Part shown: one piece after another, positions 12,534-25,676 of the stretch
Numbering within the stretch: position 1 is the stretch's first letter
Layout: the number at the start of each line of letters is the position of its first letter
Origin: Saxidomus purpurata
Taxonomy: Eukaryota; Mollusca; Bivalvia; Venerida; Veneridae
Length of the DNA stretch: 64,000 bases
Assembly (NCBI GenBank): GCA_022818135.1
Contig: JAFMSR010000017.1
Coordinates: 5,805,176-5,869,175, forward strand
Direction: 5' to 3'
Made by a program: the position numbers and the translations under genes
The notes under the pieces: generated by a model
The model's database searches: none
Seen by the model: only the letters and a program-made list of their open reading frames with translations
What the model was told of the DNA's origin: nothing

Positions 12534-13747
12534 AATCACACAAACACCAAAACTGTTGATTACCTGTCCTATGTTACTCTTTCTATAAATATGAGATGTG
12601 ATCAATCTGAGGGATTATTTAGAATTGATGGGTAATTCGTTTTTAAAGTAGAAACTGGGTAGATTCTACAATAGCCCAACAAATTGTGCGCCAGGGCTTT
12701 TTGTTATATACGACGGCCGCCCTTCGCATCTTGTAAAATCGGTCGGTCTTGCAGTCGAAATATTGAGGCTAATTCTACAATAAATGTTAGGATTTGAAAA
12801 TCCTCACATTCAAAAAGTGGTTAAAATTATAAGCACAGCTCATAGTGGCAGTGCTTAGGAAGTATCTGCGACTACTAAAAGATGACCTACCTGCTGAAGC
12901 CCGTAGATGCTTGACGATTTCAATTCTGTAATGAACATTCTGTTCAGGTGAAAAAGTCGCATTTTCCCGTGTGTTACGTCACATCCTGATTACCCATGGG
13001 ACATAACTCTTTTATTAACTTATCTTGTAAACTTTTTACAAGTACCAAAACTTTACGTGCAAGTATATTTCAAACCTTCTCATATAAATATGAATAGTAC
13101 GTCATAAAAATGCAATTAAGAATAAAACTAACGCCATGGGGCCACAAAAAAGACCGGAATTGTTTCGTCCTCGCATACAAATGGCGGACTACTGGGAAGG
13201 GAGACCAATCGTGTAACATTTAGGTTATACTACACGAAATGTACCGACATCATGCGGTCCACTCTGGACACTGAAAATGATAAGGATTAATCAACATACA
13301 GTAAACATCACATCGATCTAAACAAGAATTGGATCTTACCTATACTTCTAAGTCTTACCAACGGAAATTGTTAAACTGGGACCAGGTCCATTATAGATCT
13401 AATACTCTTATAGACGCTTCCTGCATATACAATGTTTAAAAGACGAATTTTAATACAAATCATCACAGACACGGTGCATGTTTTTGAAGCATGACTGGGA
13501 GATGGGCACTTGGACAAGATTCTATAAAAGAGTGCGTGGTCAACATAGGCGAACACTTATTGCAGGGATTACTTTTATTTACACTGTCCTGTGACTTTGG
13601 AACATGGTGGGGGTAAGAGTGAGGTTGGGTGCGCACCATAAACCGGTTTAAGCTCCCCAGTGGTGTTTTTGCCACTGACCGTTCCAAGGCGGTGCCCCAC
13701 TGTGTTCCTTTTAATTGTTCGTTTTGTCCTCGTTCTTTGTATGCTAG

Positions 13748-13812
13748 TGTGTTTGGTAGTGTACGTGTGTGTGTTACATGATTGTGTGTATGTGTGTGTG
13801 TGTGTGTTGGTG
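13748..13812 (+). repeat. (GT)n-rich microsatellite
   Basis: Interrupted GT dinucleotide run with TACG and TTACATGATT breaks. Overlapping ORFs on both strands are low-complexity by-products. Confidence 0.85.
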
Positions 13813-16716
13813 GTGTGCACTTCTGGGTGCTGTGGGGCTCGTTTTGGGGAGGCTGCGTTTTTGGTACGTGGCTTTCCCTGTTTGATATTATTTTTGTTTT
13901 TTTGTTTGTATATTGTGATAACTAAATACATCTTTTCTCACAGGGCCCTACGTATTGCATTGCATAGTTGGGTGAACGGTTTTTCATTACAGTTTCAATA
14001 TTATAGTCTAGTATGAAGTAATTCTTATGGTTTTTCATTGATTTTTCACGTTGGCGCCATGTATACCATTATCTGAGTGTTTCAAGATAGGAAATCATCT
14101 TCCGATTTTTTTTTCTGACTTAATGAATTCGGTCGTAAGGTCCGTAAACAAAGCTATGAAAAGCTCGTAGTCTACAAATTTTTGGAAATGAAGAAGACAT
14201 GTACATGTATTTTTTATTGGATTGTTTTTAATACAATTAAATGATTCATAAAAGTCATTTTGCATTAATAGAACATAGTTTAGATTTACAATAATAATGT
14301 TGGCTGCTCCATTTTTGGCCTGGGGACTGAAAGTCCCCAAGGCCTAAGTTAGTATACCACATTTCAAACCCTGCAAGAATTTTAGCCGTGCTATGTGCGA
14401 ATAACAACTGTAAACATGCGCTATGCGAAAGTAGTGCAAGACAGACCAGATCAATCTTCTGTTTGAATGCCACATATGATAAGAACATGTTACAAATAAA
14501 AATAGTACATAAATCTTCAAACGACTGCAGAAAGGTATATAGCTTACGGACTGCATTACACATTTTTTTCTGTTTTAGAAATTAATGCGCTGTTAGCTGA
14601 TTACGGAAGATAATCATATGCATATCACGGAAAAGTACGGATATTTTCGGAAATTTACGAAAACGTACGAAGCTCGATATAAGAGTTTGTAGTTTGATTT
14701 TCAAATTTCCGATGTTATTTCATTGACAACTTTGTTATTTACGAACGATTACATATATATTTACCTAAAAATAAATGTCTCTAAAAAAAGATATAATTTA
14801 CGTACATTCCCGAGAAGGAACTAACGTGATCAAATTCACCCGCCATTTATCGAGGACGCTGCATGTCGAGGCCCAGTGAACGGTTTCACCGATTACAACT
14901 ACAAGGTAACCCAGAATCATTTTTGGTTTTCTCGTTATACACATTGTACAGTACTGTATTTATATTTCATTGCTGGTATTGCTTTGTTTATTTCTGTTTC
15001 AAGGTCTTGTCATTGGTACACAATAATTTTCGATCCACATCATCAGATCATATCGCTTGAAGTTGTACAAAGCGCAGATCGAATTATTTGTACTGGCTTA
15101 AACATTTTATAATGTTGACTATGTGATTATTTTTCATTTAACGTGAATTTTATAATAAAACAAACTTCCCTGCCATCCATATATTTGTGAATCATTCATT
15201 CTGTCATATATTGAATTTCGTCCTCTGCATATTTCGACCCGCGCTTTAGGTAAGGTTCAGCGCAAAACACGTATGTCAAAAGTTGTTTTTCGGGGAGTTA
15301 ACCTATAGCCCCCAGGCCTTCAGCGGTCACAGCGCTTTGATTGATTATGCAACCCCATGGTCGAAAACTGAAACCTACTCAATACTGACGCCGCGAGGAA
15401 TTGCGGCGTCAATAATATAAGTATCGCAGTTAACGCCGCCAAATTTACAGTACGCACAATTGCAACACCTTAAACATGATTGATATTGAAATGTAACGAT
15501 GCCGAATATGTCATCTTAAATGCCATACGTTTGACACCCGTGTGGCTAGAGTTGTAATATTTTGAACTTTCTAAATACACGAGTCGCAGGGGATCACTCC
15601 CAACACTTCCAGGCACAGGTTGCACTCGCTGCTGAGTTTTCTATATATGATAGCAGCTGTGATTACACAAATTATGTTTTATTTTTTACGGCACACCTGT
15701 CTGAAGTGACTTCAGTGATAGGTGAAATCGTGTAACTTTGTCAAAGCGTACAGTGAAGCACACAGTCTAATCGCTGTTTTGAAGAATGTGGGAAGTAGTG
15801 GTGGCAGTTCGAGTAGTGATCACAAACTGTATCGGGTCGTACCGATTATAGCCTCTTTAGAGGATGGTGGACCTAATAAGCACAATTACAAACAATCACA
15901 AACTGTACATGCGCAGTGAGGGCCTAGCGAAGTCTACAAAAAAACACAGAAAAACACAGGCAAATGCGGGAGCTAGTAATGTTTATTATTAGTACAAGAT
16001 CAATTACTTCTGTCCTTTTACTGACAATCTTGTACCTCATCTAAATAGCATATTTGACGAAAAATTAATTCCCTCACATTTGGACCAATTAACATCATTT
16101 ATAGATGCGGACATTTATGAAGAATTTCATAAAGACACGGAAATCAAAGAATTGGTTAAAGGGAAAAACACAATGCATGTAGTGAAAATACCACATATAT
16201 TGTGGAGGATAATCATTGCGAAAATTGCATCTTACTTTCTGATATTTGAACTTGCAGTTGTTTATGTCCATCTAGGACAGCAAATTCTGAGTTTTGAGCC
16301 CGTTATCTTTAGTATGAAACTAATTAAACGTTTCTGAAATCTGCCGAAACAAAGTATAGTTTAAGAGTCAGAATAAAACATTTAAGAATATATGCTAAAG
16401 TCTATCACGTTGATAAAGAATAATTTTAAACTTGCGGATTTATTGTTCTGCCCACAGTGCCTAGAGTATGTAAGAATATACTTTATATTTTACTTTATGA
16501 TAAAAGGCCTGTCGCAGAACATACGAGTTAAGAAGTAGAAAAATACAGTGCGTTGAGCCTGGGTTAGGTTGAGCAAATTTTGATTTTTTTTTGTTCTCTT
16601 TGTGTTCTCTTTCTACATCACTGCACTGTTATTCTCACTCTATTTTGCACTTAGCTGTAAGCTTTCGGTTTTATCCGATGTGTGAATCGTGCATGTAGCT
16701 TTCGGACATCTCTAAC

Positions 16717-16790
16717 CTTAAAGGGTCACTCCCTACCTCCAGCAGGTTATATATTCTCCAAACATAAACACAGTGATGATCCTACGACAG
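16717..16790 (+). repeat. Dispersed repeat with AAAGGGTCACTCCCTAC core
   Basis: The core word also appears at about 28078 (reverse), about 39806 and, as AAAGGGGCACTCCCTAC, at about 57599. The copies here and at 57599 also share the following sequence (AGATTATATTCTC-like, then AAACATA). This indicates an interspersed family; the boundaries are not resolved. Confidence 0.55.
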
Positions 16791-18190
16791 TTAACTTGGA
16801 GCCGGTAATTTTAGTGACCAAAACAGGTGGTGTAGAATTTTCTTTGTTTTTTCTTAAATAATTTTGAATCTCTATCAACAGGTAACCTACACAGGCTTTG
16901 AGAAGAATGAAAAACCTAAACTCATGTGTGGTTTTCTTAGTGATTCGTTCTAAAAACATGTTTTTAGACCGTTTGAAGAATTTTTTTTCACTAAAATCTG
17001 AGAGCGATCGATCAGATTTCATTTGTTGGAGAAATAGGAAAAATACGTATTCACTGATCATACAAAACACGGAAGAAATAAAGAACAACAACCTTTATAG
17101 GCTCTTTAGGTATGACTTCACTAAATCGGTGGGACTTGGAACCAGCCAATTTGTGTAGGGAACTTGCGGACCTATTAGATATCTGTGGTCTCTGATTGGT
17201 TTAAAATGATTAGTAGCACTAAAGTTTTCTAGAATTAAAATCGAAAGTACAATGGTTGAACATAACAAAAAAATAGTTTATTAATTTTCTGATTAATTTT
17301 ACGGTGTTCTGTGGCTATCTGAAAATATTGAATTTTTTGACAGAATGTAAACAAAAATCCTACAGACGAGGGGTGATGTCCTCTGGTGCAATTTTCGGCT
17401 ATAAAGTATCACTATATGTATATAAAAAAGGGCATTTATGGGTGTGACTAAGGTGGTTCTACAGATTTATTGGGGTGTAACTACTCAACGAATGTTTTGG
17501 TATGCGGACCGTGCTTAAATGTTATACAGTAAGTCTATGGAAAAAGATTTAGTGTAGTCATACCTAAAACACATTAAACACAGAAGGACTCAAAGCTACA
17601 GAATCCTATATGAGAAAAGCATCAAGATGGGTGCGAGGAATTCTTATTTTCTAGTAATGAATTTCGGGTTAGAAAAGGTGAGTTTTGGGTGTTTTGATGT
17701 GGGCGTACCTCCCTTGAAATTTAGTGTTAACCGATGCTAATTAGTTGTAACAGGAAGCGATTAAAAGGAAAGAAAGAGGCTAGCCCTAACATAAAACATG
17801 ACTCTGAATGCTAGTATTGTATTTACTCCTTATTCACATTAATGTCAAACCAATATCACTGGGCACAATTCAATCAGAACTTAAATAATCATATCTCTAG
17901 TGTTCTATGGAGGATGAAACATACAAGAAACGCAAGGAATAAATGACATATTTAACACATATGAATTCTATATGCATGTTTAATGTACATTGACACAAAA
18001 TATTACAATTTTCAATAAATATAAAGAAAATATAAAACATATGAAATTATACTTTTAGTACTCGTATACACATTACAACAGATGCTACACGAAATTACTC
18101 GCTTATAGCATCCATCCATATATAGACATGATTTGAGAAAAACAACCGCTGAAGTGACCCGAATGGGATATGACCTTTCCGATTACACGT

Positions 18191-18196
18191 TTTATT
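18191..18196 (-). promoter_or_regulatory. Polyadenylation signal of paralogue A
   Basis: AATAAA on the minus strand about 43 bases after the stop codon. The homologous position behind paralogue E reads AAGAAA (50605-50610). Confidence 0.55.
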
Positions 18197-18238
18197 TGTT
18201 TCACACTGCAGACAGTACCAGACATGAACATAATACAC

Positions 18239-20536
18239 TTAGTCCTCAGTTTTTGTCAATGGCACGCATATAAAGCGTCCAAATTCCTTTACAATGTTCA
18301 CAGAAACACATGCATGTAGCATTCCTTGTTTCCCTAGAAACGTCATACCGTTCTTCATCGAATACATGCCTTGATGCCACACATATGGATGTGTTTGAAT
18401 CCCAAAACTTCCGTCACAATAGAAAGCCACAAAATCTTCAAGTTTTAAATCGTCACCTGGTAAAGCAAGGACAGCAACAAACGCATCGCCATCTTTCGGA
18501 AAGAAAACTTCCCCGCAGTCAGGGTGATATGTACTTTGCCAAACAAGAACATGATCCCTTGATAAAGATGATTGCTCGACAGGTAAGGAGCTTTTCTGAA
18601 TGTAACCAACCTCATTTCTGCAACCAATTATTTTGTCGGCGACGTACGTGTTGCCTTCCCATTTGTAATAAATCTCACCGCCTTCTTCCCCAGGTATGAT
18701 ATTCGTAGCCTTCTTAGCCGTCCGCCAACCTTCAAAATAAAATAGCAAACTACAAATGTTGGAATGTACCCGCCTGCAAGCAAACCAAATTAACCACACA
18801 GCAGTAAACATAGAACGTTCCGCCAAGACTTTGTTAAAGGATACGAAATGGACATTTATTTCCAAACACAAAGGATGCAATTGCGATTCAATCATAATTA
18901 CATGTTTTACGATGGGCAATCGGAAAATATGTAGACTTTTGGTATTTTTCAGAAAGTATCAAAATTTAATGTTTTACAAAGAAAACCTTTTCCAATTTTT
19001 CGAAGTACACCTGTATTCTCAACCTGAAGACGTAACTGTTTGAGTTTTTCACGAAGTGTTTTAAAAATTGCTTCAGAAAAGTATTTGGCAGAAACAGTTC
19101 TACCTTTTGGCATAAAATGAGAAAGTATTATTAGTACAGGGTGATCATTTATATATGATAGGATAAGAAATCACAGTAAATGTGTCAAATTTTGCACTAG
19201 ATGTCACATTTTGGTATTGATTTGAAGAAAATTGAAGAAATTATGTATTGAAAACTCAAAATTTTGTCAAACGACGTCATGGTAACGTTGATGACGTCAT
19301 CAATGACGTCCTAGTTTCCTTGGAATTCCAAAATGGGACTTAGATTCTAGTCATAAATGATCAAACTACTATGAATTGGAGAAAATCCAACTTTGGTAAG
19401 AAGAAAATTACAAAAAACTGTACACGTCTCATATATTGAAGTACTGAAAAGACTAAATTTCACGATGAGATGGCATTGTGCAGTGTAAAAGGGACCGTTA
19501 ACGTGGTGTTTAGTGCTCACGGGACAATAGAGTCATATTCTTATAGTTGGTTTTGGAGAACTAGGGTTTATTCGGTGTGAACTAGCTTGTTCCCATTGCA
19601 TTGACTTTTGTCAAAGGCTCGTCATGATTCATCCACATTTCCCTCCCGCTTAAAACTTCTCAAATGGTTAATAATTGTATGGCATGGTCATAAATTGGCG
19701 GTTTGGTCATCTGTAAACTGTCTTGGCACCCATCTCGCACTAACCTTGCTCCGTATGTTGTTCATGTTAAATTTTATTTGAATCTAAGCCAATCAGTTAC
19801 CTCCTGCAGCGTTACTTTATGATCGTGCATTAAAGAAAACGTCAACATTTTCAACCATTGACATCGGGCCGCCAAGATATAAGATTGTCAGAAACGCTGG
19901 TTCTACCGCTGCAAAACTGAGAAACGAAGTTGTGAAATGCAGTACGTGATTTGCAGATATCTCGAAATCTTTTTCTGCAGTCTTTGGTAAATATGGAAAG
20001 GCTTTTAATACTCTACCAGTAGGATTCAGACAACTCTCATGTATACATAACATAATGTTCACACAAACTTTCATTGAAAATAATTGGACCGGACTATTCA
20101 TGAAGGAATGTAGTTTTCGCTCACATGTACATGTATATAATTGCTACTGTACGTGGTAAAAGAGGATCACGAAAAGTCCACATATTTTCCGACCGGCCCT
20201 GGTGGATTATAAAATGTATATATGTAAAACTATTTATTTGAGATATTTATATCTATACACGTAACATGTTATTTACAGTGAAAGCATGTGGAGGCAGTAA
20301 TTTTAGAGAGCGAAATGCTTAATGTTTAAGGTTTACTTATGCTTTATACAAAGTCGTGATATTGAAAATACTTAATAAGAACTACCTTGCATTGGCCAGG
20401 GCGTCTTTTCGACCTTGACCTTTTCAAAATCTGTTACTTTTGTAGCATATCCTCGCAAGGACTCTTCGGTTGCTATGACAACCGGAATTGTATACGGCTC
20501 TTCTTTTATGAGTGACAAATCTGGCACTTTACTCAT
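18239..20536 (-). CDS. Ureidoglycolate lyase-like protein, paralogue A (2 exons)
   Basis: Member of the AllA/ureidoglycolate lyase (cupin-fold) family; the family releases glyoxylate and urea from ureidoglycolate in allantoin breakdown. Coding exons are 20386-20536 and 18239-18729, split phase 1 inside a Gly codon and joined by a 1656-bp GT-AG intron; the product is 213 aa. I start at MSKVPDLSL because it lies just after a TTTGCCAG acceptor, matching the layout of the other paralogues; an upstream in-frame ATG (MCSICQ) reads through that acceptor. Exon 1 has ATEESLRGYATKVTDF; exon 2 has GWR, YHPDCGEVFFP, ALPGDDLK, FVAFYCDGSFG and the HPYVWHQ motif, the best candidate active-site strand. It differs from E at about 8 of 213 residues. 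AATAAA lies downstream at 18191-18196 on the minus strand. The fold is fairly sure; the substrate is inferred. Confidence 0.82.
19040..19135 (-). pseudogene. Mariner transposase fossil in paralogue A intron
   Basis: The reverse complement encodes HFMPKGRTVSAKYFSEAIF and then LREKLKQLR, resembling the stretch before the second catalytic Asp of mariner transposases (PKG-TV-A-YY...LREK). Its counterpart at 49205-49510 in paralogue E extends further 3'. The left copy stops at GTTACGTC, where about 240 bp present in the right arm are missing. Confidence 0.6.
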
Positions 20537-21159
20537 TTCCTGGCAAATAGAACACATATTGTAACCAATAGACGCAATTAGTAATTAATTACGGTCATCG
20601 GTTATCGAAGAAGGAAAATGTTTTGTCGCCTACACGGTAATTTCCGGTAAGTACCGTAGAAAATCCTTGAGGATACATATTCAACTATATTGTTAAATAC
20701 AGAATATTCTAATCGTATGTTTTTAATTAAATGTAAATATACACTAACACTATTTAGTTTTTAAACTATAGTGTACGCAGAAATTATTGAAAACACTAAA
20801 AATAACTTACCTTTTCTATTTATTTCTTCAACAAAAGATAGATCTAGACATGAAATTAAGTAAATCTACCGAAAAACGGCTGTTACAACTGTATACGTTC
20901 GATAATTATTTCAGAGAAGATAGTGAATGTGTGCATCTGCATGAACCTGATAAGAAGGACACTGACCAACCCAGTTTATGTTGACCATTCACCGAAATTC
21001 GACCCACTACATAAAGAGCTTCTATATGCATGTTCGGAATAGTTCGGACAACATACATTGGTTTTGATGTTGGCCCTATTATAGTGTTGTGGAAGGGTAT
21101 ATACGACTAAATGTTTAAAGCAAATGGCCACTTTGAATTTGTTGATATAGAAAAATGAA

Positions 21160-21410
21160 TTTATATACTGATAGGATAATGAGTGTTCTATTCACTACAA
21201 AACAATGTTGGTATATGCCTTTCTTTCGTATTCAAGTCGTTTCTTCATGAAAAGGAGTTACAAGAGAGACTTTCTTATTTTTTGAAATATCATTGAAACC
21301 AAGACTACTCGATCTATATTTCTTACATTTACTAATCGACTTAAAAGCAAAGGAATGTTTTGGCACAAATAAAGGTCATTTCCGCCAGTAAGACATCTTT
21401 CATGGTAAAA
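21160..21410. repeat. Dispersed repeat, left-arm copy
   Basis: Reverse-complement counterpart of 47210-47480, and related to the single copy at 781-1030 outside the palindrome. Confidence 0.65.
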
Positions 21411-24400
21411 TGATAGCTACTTTTAAATCTGCTCCTGGGATTTTCATATAGAAGTGAAGCATTTTTATGACTCGTTTTACCGAGCGTGCATATTATGACT
21501 GAACTTCAGTTTTTTCTATAATTAAAAAGCCCACTTTTCGAGAAAAGGGACAGCTATTTCCGACAACAAACAAATCGACATGTACCATTATTAAGTCTGA
21601 AAGAGCACTTGAAAGCTAATAAATGATCATGTATTCCAGAAAAAACATATATCTTTTGTTTTGTAATAGCAAAAGGTACATTACGAAGTGAACAACTACA
21701 GTTTCAATTTGCATCGGATGATAACAGTTCTGATTCGTTTCAGATGTAGCGCTGTCCAACATTTTCAACTTTAAACAGTTGAAAAGCTATTGACCACCGA
21801 AATGTTATGTCAGTTTAAGATGTATTATTTGACATTGACTTTTGAATGTCCATGGTCGGGGTCAGTTGAATGACCAGGCAGTCACCATACCGAAATCAGC
21901 GTTGTATCAGGTAAATTGTGTGTAGTACGTGACATTTATACGAAATTCAGTGGATTTATATCACCCGCTGACTTTCTACGATTATAAGATTATATTCGAG
22001 TCAATTACAATTAAATTTTTATCCGGTTTCAGAGAAATAGAAAGTTTTATATACTTTTGTATTTGCATACTTTTGAAAGTTTCATGAAACACTTAATCTA
22101 TTGAATGTTGAGTTATGGCTACGGGCAGACGATGCCTATATATAATAGTTATTTAAGATAACATATAATTAATAGTTGGATGATTTCTCCAACACATGTA
22201 TACATTTTTGCCAAGTTTCAATGAAATCTGACCAAACAGTATCGAGATATGACTCCGGATCGAATAGTGTGACGGACGGAAAAGCGTGAACGCAAAAAAA
22301 ACAACAACAACAATACCCCTTCACCTTCAGCGGAAGATAAAAAAATACTGAAAAATGTTTAGTGACGAATTGCTATTTTAAATGTATAGAATACCAATTC
22401 AAGAGGTAAAATCTGTATATTTGTCTATGAGATTATATAAGAGATGTCTAAATGCAAATGTCAATCAGACAGTAGTCTTAGTACCAAAGTAGTTTACCTA
22501 ATTAGGCTTATGCATTATACGCCCCCAGTAAATTCAGGTAAAAATGAAATCTCAAGTCCCAAAATACAAAATACATGCATGCTTAAAATTATTTTTCTAT
22601 TCGAAATCAAAACACTGAAAGTACTGGTGGGACAGTCGTGTTGGTATTAATATTTGTACACCCAAAGCAAGTAGTTTTATGGGTTTTAGAGGACAAATAT
22701 CTTTACCACTAAACTGCATGAAACTAAAACAAAATGAAAATTAGACTTAACTGAAATAATTGTAAGTCGCGAAAAGGAGAGGTCACACATCTGGCTCTTG
22801 TCTCATCCAGTGAAAGGATGACTACAATACCAACAAAAGGGTCATAGAAATTAAAGTGAAAGTTCAAATTTTTAAGGCATTTCCTTTTATTAAGTGTATA
22901 TAAAAGGTGAACCCTTGGGGCACTTTTGTGACTTTTGGTTGGTAACTCTGCATGTTCACAGGGTTTTATATACAAGATTATCTGATTTACACAACAGAGT
23001 CATGGTTAGCTCACGTGATATTGGTTACGTGATTCGTATAACGCGAAACTGACTTACTCACGACTTCATCGTGAGTAAATTAATTATTCTCTAATCTCTA
23101 TTTACCTTAAAACAAAATACATTAATAAATAAAATAACAAGTTTAGGATTAAGGCTTGTATTTGGCAGCAAATATGTACAAAGTATCGCGGAGTAAATTC
23201 AGCATTCCATGTATGTTGATCCTTGAAATAGTTGTATGTTGACTGGCTTGGATGAACACTTGTGTTACTTCGGAAACTGAAACGATACTGACACGAAATT
23301 GAGGAAGTGTATATTTCACAATTAAAATGATATATTTATTGTCGTGTCCAATCCACTTCATGTGCTGAAAGAAAATAAATGATTATTCGACTGAACTACG
23401 TCGATTACCTGAAAAGCGAGAATTTCTATTGAATTTTTCAACCCTCGGGTGGGAGGGTGGGAATGCTGATATATTTTGCTGCCAAAATAATTGCCTCGAG
23501 TGGTTACTAAACACGAGCACGTCTCTTATATAGCCGTGCTCAATACACGCACGAAATCCTACAAATACTGGTCACTCTAATATAACACATCTACAACCTA
23601 AAACAGGTAAAACCGGTTAATATCGAAACGCGAATAATTGTATGTATTGGATTGATACAATATTTTTCCACGAATTTACAATAGATACTACTCCGCTTCG
23701 AACTATATCTTTCGGCGGTGTTTCCTGTGTTTTAGGCTCGTGGTAATGCGGAAGATTCGATATATACATTGTTCTGTGCGTTTCTTGGCTCCGGAACTCT
23801 TGTCTTTCGATAGTTTTTCATGGGATTAAATTCCATGAATAACTCCATAAACTCGAGCAGTGGACAATCGAAGAACCACCTAAACTTCAGTCTATTGCTT
23901 TAGTGGAGATGTCATTTGAACAAAATGGTCGACCTACAGATAGTTAGTGGAGACAGCAACTAACCCCGAGCTTATATGCTAAGATAAGCTAAAATTATAA
24001 TTATGTGTTGATACTGACATAAACAATGTATAATCTCCATGTGAGTTTAGTTCTTGTATTGTACAGTGCCTAGCAAGAGCACTCTTGGCAAAAGACAAAT
24101 TGAAAGAAGAGGGGTTACTATTAATCCAATTTATTTCCATTTAATCAAACACCTTTCATCTTTATATTCAACCATGTGTAATATTATAAGAGCGAAAAGT
24201 CATAATTTAGAAACAGCAATCGAGAATCACATTTACGACCATAAAGGGTATATATAGTTCGACATCAGTAAAGGAAGCATGACTTTCACGTGACTTGCAC
24301 ATGATCCTCGTATATTAGTCATTCATTTAATAGGCGATTATTAAGAGTTGAACATAGTTTACTTTTTGTCCAAGGTAACTAGTTTCAAACCTGTAACAAC

Positions 24401-25584
24401 GGAAGCACTGATAGCCTGTGACCTTGAGGAACTTTGCATTTGTAAAGCGAGTCTCTTGGATGCAGCAGATTTAAGATGTCCTTCTAAAACAGGATACTTT
24501 CTAATTTTGTTATTTTGTCACGATGTGTTCTACATGTGTGGACAATGTGCGATTGTATTATATCAAGGTTTGCTGTACTTCAACTCTCTAGGCGTTTGTC
24601 GAGGTAGCCCCATCTTTGGTTTCTAGTGCAAACATCCTTTTTACAAACACAGAAGGGGACTTTATAGGGGTTCCAATCCTATCTATTTGCCCATAGATTA
24701 GGGTTTTTATGGCCATCCGGGCATGTTCACACACCGGTTGGCCTGAAATGCAGTATGTCTGGGTTCAGACCTCCGCCGGGTCAAAGACAATTCAGCCCGA
24801 GGCCTAAAGATGCTCAGTTCCAAGAGTCGTCACAAACAGGCATTGCATAGGGTTTGTCCACGGAGAGGTTATGTACAGGTAGAGGGGACTTGCGCATGAC
24901 TACATTACCACACAAGGCTATCAAGCAGCAGATGCTGCATTCAGCACATCACATTTGACATATTGCATACGCCTAATTGATATATATATTATAAGTTTTT
25001 GAAATTGTTCCTTTGAATTTTGAGCGTTGACGGTTACTTATTCCGGATCGATTAATGTCAGAACTGATGAGCTTTCATATTGCAATTCGTGGTCACTGTT
25101 GGCAAACATCGTTCGGTAGTCGCCGGAAGATTCATCTATCAGTTACCTACTAGGGTGTTCGTCAGTGTTCTTGATGTAGTACATATGGTTTGCAATTTGA
25201 GCCAAAAGTAGAAGTAGCTCTTGTCACCTTACATTTGTATCTTAAGTATAGTTACATCTGTTACAATTACACTTGGTCCGATTTCATTGACAGTTTTTTT
25301 TACCAATCGTATAATTGTTATTAGAACAATATGCTGAATACCACAACAAATACAAATTTTATTTATTGTCGGTAAGTAAATTTGATACAATAAACATTAG
25401 CTAAGAATCGCTATTGACCGACAACGTTGAAAAAGGTCATGGTGTTGTAAAGGGCGACAGAAACAAAAACACAAAAGAACAAAATAATATAGTCTGCTTA
25501 AATCAGAATGCGTTAACAAGCCAAAATATTATAATATATTATAACTATGGCAATTCATTCATAAGTCACCTGACCGTCAAATAA

Positions 25585-25590
25585 TTTATT
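25585..25590 (-). promoter_or_regulatory. Polyadenylation signal of paralogue B
   Basis: AATAAA on the minus strand about 87 bases after the stop; the matching signal for D is at 42156-42161. Confidence 0.65.
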
Positions 25591-25676
25591 GAGCTGAAAT
25601 GTTCATGTATTGCTAAAACTACATCACTGTTCCGTCGTCTCGTCAGGTAGAATCCAGGACGTGTCTTCTTTTCGGT

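Larger units (their letters stand above)
12534..17871. other. Long gene-free stretch
   Basis: About 5.3 kb without a recognisable exon. Contents I can name are a (GT)n-rich microsatellite at 13748-13812, a hairpin at 14317-14345 (12-bp stem, 3-nt loop), a dispersed-repeat motif at about 16717 and a 20-bp perfect palindrome at 16949-16968. Short ORFs here (for example 16080-16337) show no family motif. Confidence 0.5.

Noticed and set aside
13575..14016. 118-aa ORFs on both strands
   Set aside because: They are created by the (GT)n microsatellite; the residues are low-complexity (Thr/His or Val/Cys runs).
16080..16337. 85-aa ORF (MDQLTSFID...)
   Set aside because: Looks partly protein-like but has no recognisable domain, no splice partner and no supporting context.
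24640..24960. Possible tRNA-like SINE (GGGTTCAGACC word) mirrored at 42600-42860
   Set aside because: Only a weak B-box-like word; no A-box or anticodon arm could be placed.
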